A stretch of DNA of 64,000 bases from DATKNA01 sp963755755. Its GTDB lineage: Bacteria > Actinomycetota > Actinomycetes > Actinomycetales > Kineosporiaceae. Both the position numbers and the translations under genes were made by a program. Numbering within the stretch: the stretch's first letter is position 1; each line of letters begins with the position of its first letter. Under the pieces are notes generated by a model. That model was not told where the DNA came from, made no database searches, and saw only the letters and a list, made by a program, of their open reading frames with translations. The DNA is taken from NCBI GenBank assembly GCA_963755755.1, contig CAVWLJ010000004.1, positions 310,001 through 374,000 of the forward strand. Reading direction: 5' to 3'. Positions 62,027 to 64,000 of this stretch are shown here, piece by piece.

Positions 62027-64000
62027 ATGAGCCTGTCCGGTCTGTTCGACGCCGTACGCCCCGATCCCGGCGTCGCTGCCGTCCTCGACGCCGCCACCGC
62101 CGGCGGCGTGTCCACCTTCGACGTCGTCGCTCCCGCCGGCGTCCGTCCCCTCGTCGTCGCCGGCATCGCCCGGCAGCGGCCGGTCCTCCTCGTCACCGCC
62201 ACCGGCCGCGAGGCCGAGGACCTGGCCGCAGCCACGCGTTGCTACCTCGAGCCGCACCAGGTCGCCGAGTTCCCCGCCTGGGAGACGCTGCCGCACGAGC
62301 GGCTCAGCCCCCGGTCCGACACGGTCGGACGCCGGCTCGCCGTGCTCCGCCGGCTCGCGCACCCGGACGCCGGCAGCGGCGACGGGGGCCCGATCCGGGT
62401 CCTCGTCGCGCCGATCCGCGCCGTCATGCAGCCGCTCGTCGCGGGCCTCGGGGAACTCGTGCCGGTCCGCCTGCGCAGCGGTGACGACGCCGGCCTCGAG
62501 GAGACCGTCGACGCGCTCGTCGGCGCCGCCTACACCCGGACCGACATGGTCGAGCGGCGCGGCGAGTTCGCCGTCCGCGGCGGCATCCTCGACGTCTTCC
62601 CGCCCACCGAGGACCACCCCCTGCGGGTCGAGTTCTGGGGCGACACGGTCGAGGAGATCCGCTGGTTCTCGGTCGCCGACCAGCGCTCGCTGGAGATCGC
62701 GCCCGAGGGTCTCTGGGCCCCACCCTGCCGGGAGATCCTGCTCACGGACGACGTCCGCGCCCGCGCCGCCGCTCTGATGGACCGGCTGCCGGGCGTGGCG
62801 GACATGCTGGGCAAGATCTCCGAGGGGATCGCCGTCGAGGGCATGGAGTCCCTGGCGCCCGCGCTGGTCGACGAGATGCAGCCGCTCCTCGACCTGCTGC
62901 CCGAGGGCACCCACGTCGTCCTCGTCGACCCCGAGAAGATCCGCACCCGCGCCCACGACCTGGTGGCCACGAGCGACGAGTTCCTCGCCGCGTCCTGGGC
63001 GAACGCCTCCGCGGGCAACGAGCTGCCGATCGACCTGTCGGCGGTGGACCTGTCGGCGTCCAGCTACTGGCCGCTGGTCCGGGTGCGTGACCACGCGCTC
63101 GCGGCCGGCGTCCCGTGGTGGTCGCTCACCTCGCTCACCTCGGACGCCGAGACCTCCGAGACGGACGCCGTTCGCATCGGCGCCCGGGAGGTCGTCGGCT
63201 ACCGCGGCGAGACCGAGAAGGCGCTGGAGGACCTCCGCAACCTGGTCAGCGCCGGCTGGCGCGTCGTGGCCACCACCGAAGGCCCCGGCCCCGCGAAGCG
63301 CATGGTCGAGGTGCTCGCCTCGGCCGACGTCCCGGCCCGGCTCGCCCCGGCCGTCGACACCGTGCCGGAGCCCGCGGTCGTCCACGTGACCACCGCGCCG
63401 GTCGAGCACGGCTTCATCGCCGAGCAGCTCAAGGTCGCGCTGCTCACCGAGGCGGACATCGCGGGCACGCGCTCCGCCACCAAGGACATGCGCCGGCTGC
63501 CCAGCCGCCGCCGCAACGTCGTCGACCCGCTGCAGCTCAAGCCCGGCGACTTCGTCGTCCACGAGCAGCACGGCGTCGGCAAGTACGTCGAGATGGTGCA
63601 GCGGACCATCGGCGGCGCCACCCGCGAGTACCTGGTCATCGAGTACGCCCCGAGCAAGCGCGGCCAGCCGGGCGACCGGCTCTTCGTGCCGAGCGACGGC
63701 CTCGACCAGGTCACCCGCTACGTCGGGGGCGAGGCGCCGCAGCTCAACAGGATGGGCGGGTCCGACTGGGCCAAGACCAAGGGCCGCGCCCGCAAGGCGG
63801 TCCGGCAGATCGCCGGCGAGCTCATCCGGCTGTACTCGGCCCGGATGGCGTCCACCGGCTACGCCTTCGGCCCCGACACGCCGTGGCAGCGCGAGCTCGA
63901 GGACGCCTTCCAGTTCGTCGAGACCCCCGACCAGCTCTCCTCGATCGAGGAGGTCAAGGCCGACATGGAGAAGCCGATCCCGATGGACCGGTTGATCTGC
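62027..64000 (+). CDS. mfd: Transcription-repair coupling factor Mfd, N-terminal part
   Basis: Mfd removes stalled RNA polymerase from DNA lesions and recruits UvrA. The frame is open for 658 codons to the window end. Seen are the UvrB-like domains 1a/2 (EFPAWETLPHERLSPRSD; RRGEFAVRGGILDVFPPTED; RVEFWGDTVEEIRWF), the RNA-polymerase-interacting domain with LKPGDFVVHEQHGVGKYVEM and GDRLFVPSDGLDQVTRYVGG, and the start of the helicase region up to MEKPIPMDRLIC, which should be followed by the Walker A motif. Full-length Mfd is about 1200 aa. Confidence 0.95.
   Translation, partial: MSLSGLFDAVRPDPGVAAVLDAATAGGVSTFDVVAPAGVRPLVVAGIARQRPVLLVTATGREAEDLAAATRCYLEPHQVAEFPAWETLPHERLSPRSDTVGRRLAVLRRLAHPDAGSGDGGPIRVLVAPIRAVMQPLVAGLGELVPVRLRSGDDAGLEETVDALVGAAYTRTDMVERRGEFAVRGGILDVFPPTEDHPLRVEFWGDTVEEIRWFSVADQRSLEIAPEGLWAPPCREILLTDDVRARAAALMDRLPGVADMLGKISEGIAVEGMESLAPALVDEMQPLLDLLPEGTHVVLVDPEKIRTRAHDLVATSDEFLAASWANASAGNELPIDLSAVDLSASSYWPLVRVRDHALAAGVPWWSLTSLTSDAETSETDAVRIGAREVVGYRGETEKALEDLRNLVSAGWRVVATTEGPGPAKRMVEVLASADVPARLAPAVDTVPEPAVVHVTTAPVEHGFIAEQLKVALLTEADIAGTRSATKDMRRLPSRRRNVVDPLQLKPGDFVVHEQHGVGKYVEMVQRTIGGATREYLVIEYAPSKRGQPGDRLFVPSDGLDQVTRYVGGEAPQLNRMGGSDWAKTKGRARKAVRQIAGELIRLYSARMASTGYAFGPDTPWQRELEDAFQFVETPDQLSSIEEVKADMEKPIPMDRLIC

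Noticed and set aside
60971..63571. An 866-codon minus-strand frame opposite rmlA and mfd
   Set aside because: Its sequence is a shadow of strongly conserved rmlA and mfd codons, without domain-like motifs.

Overview
The window is about 73% G+C by eye and reads as the chromosome of a high-GC actinobacterium. Three things support this: -10 boxes of the TANNNT type placed 6-7 bases before ATG/GTG starts, two gene blocks that follow the order known from Mycobacterium tuberculosis, and families typical of the phylum (resuscitation-promoting factor, LytR-CpsA-Psr proteins, an F420-type oxidoreductase, GtrA, a DUF222/HNH protein). A chemoreceptor with a motility-sigma-type promoter suggests a motile species. 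The genus cannot be named from sequence reading alone. No insertion sequence, prophage or CRISPR array was seen.

Layout. 1-12.6 kb: end of an enoyl-CoA hydratase gene, GtrA, purK-purE, a LytR-CpsA-Psr (LCP) protein, a CoA-binding protein, galE, a large secreted Cys-containing protein of unknown function, ugd, an LLM-class oxidoreductase, a fadE25-type acyl-CoA dehydrogenase and ornithine aminotransferase. 12.7-27.6 kb: a cell-surface polysaccharide region with a VanY-like peptidase, a second LCP protein with a multi-spanning N terminus, a NodB-type deacetylase-like protein, two FemAB/GNAT-like proteins, a Wzz-like protein, a MurJ/Wzx-like flippase, an O-antigen-ligase-like protein, a GT4 glycosyltransferase, a flavin monooxygenase, a lysozyme-like secreted protein and a priming sugar transferase. 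28-38.4 kb: remnants of a histidine kinase and a LuxR-type regulator joined head to head, a CoA-transferase, a membrane diguanylate cyclase, an aldehyde dehydrogenase, an AlkZ-like winged-helix protein, protein mannosyltransferase, rsmI and a chemoreceptor. 38.4-53.6 kb: a housekeeping block with metG, tatD, rpfB, rsmA, ispE, an ABC-F protein, MarR and TetR regulators, a fatty-acid desaturase, tRNA-Gln(UUG), glmU, prs, rplY and pth. 53.7-64 kb: a polyprenyl glycosylphosphotransferase, tandem repeats, an SOS-box-preceded DUF222/HNH gene, the divergent rmlBD and rmlCA dTDP-rhamnose genes, and the first 658 codons of mfd, which runs off the end.

How the genes fit together. galE, ugd and rmlABCD supply UDP-galactose, UDP-glucuronate and dTDP-rhamnose. 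The two polyprenyl-phosphate sugar transferases, GT4, flippase, ligase, Wzz-like and LCP proteins can build, export and attach a glycopolymer. The deacetylase-like, FemAB-like, VanY and lysozyme-like proteins could modify it or the peptidoglycan.

Quality. About 18 genes, including normally essential glmU, ispE, rsmA and ugd, are split between reading frames by single-base indels, at a density of roughly one per 2-3 kb. The flanking amino-acid sequence is well preserved. I therefore treat them as intact genes with probable assembly/sequencing indels and give full-span coordinates. The histidine kinase/regulator junction at 28.4 kb is different: both genes have lost their N-terminal halves.
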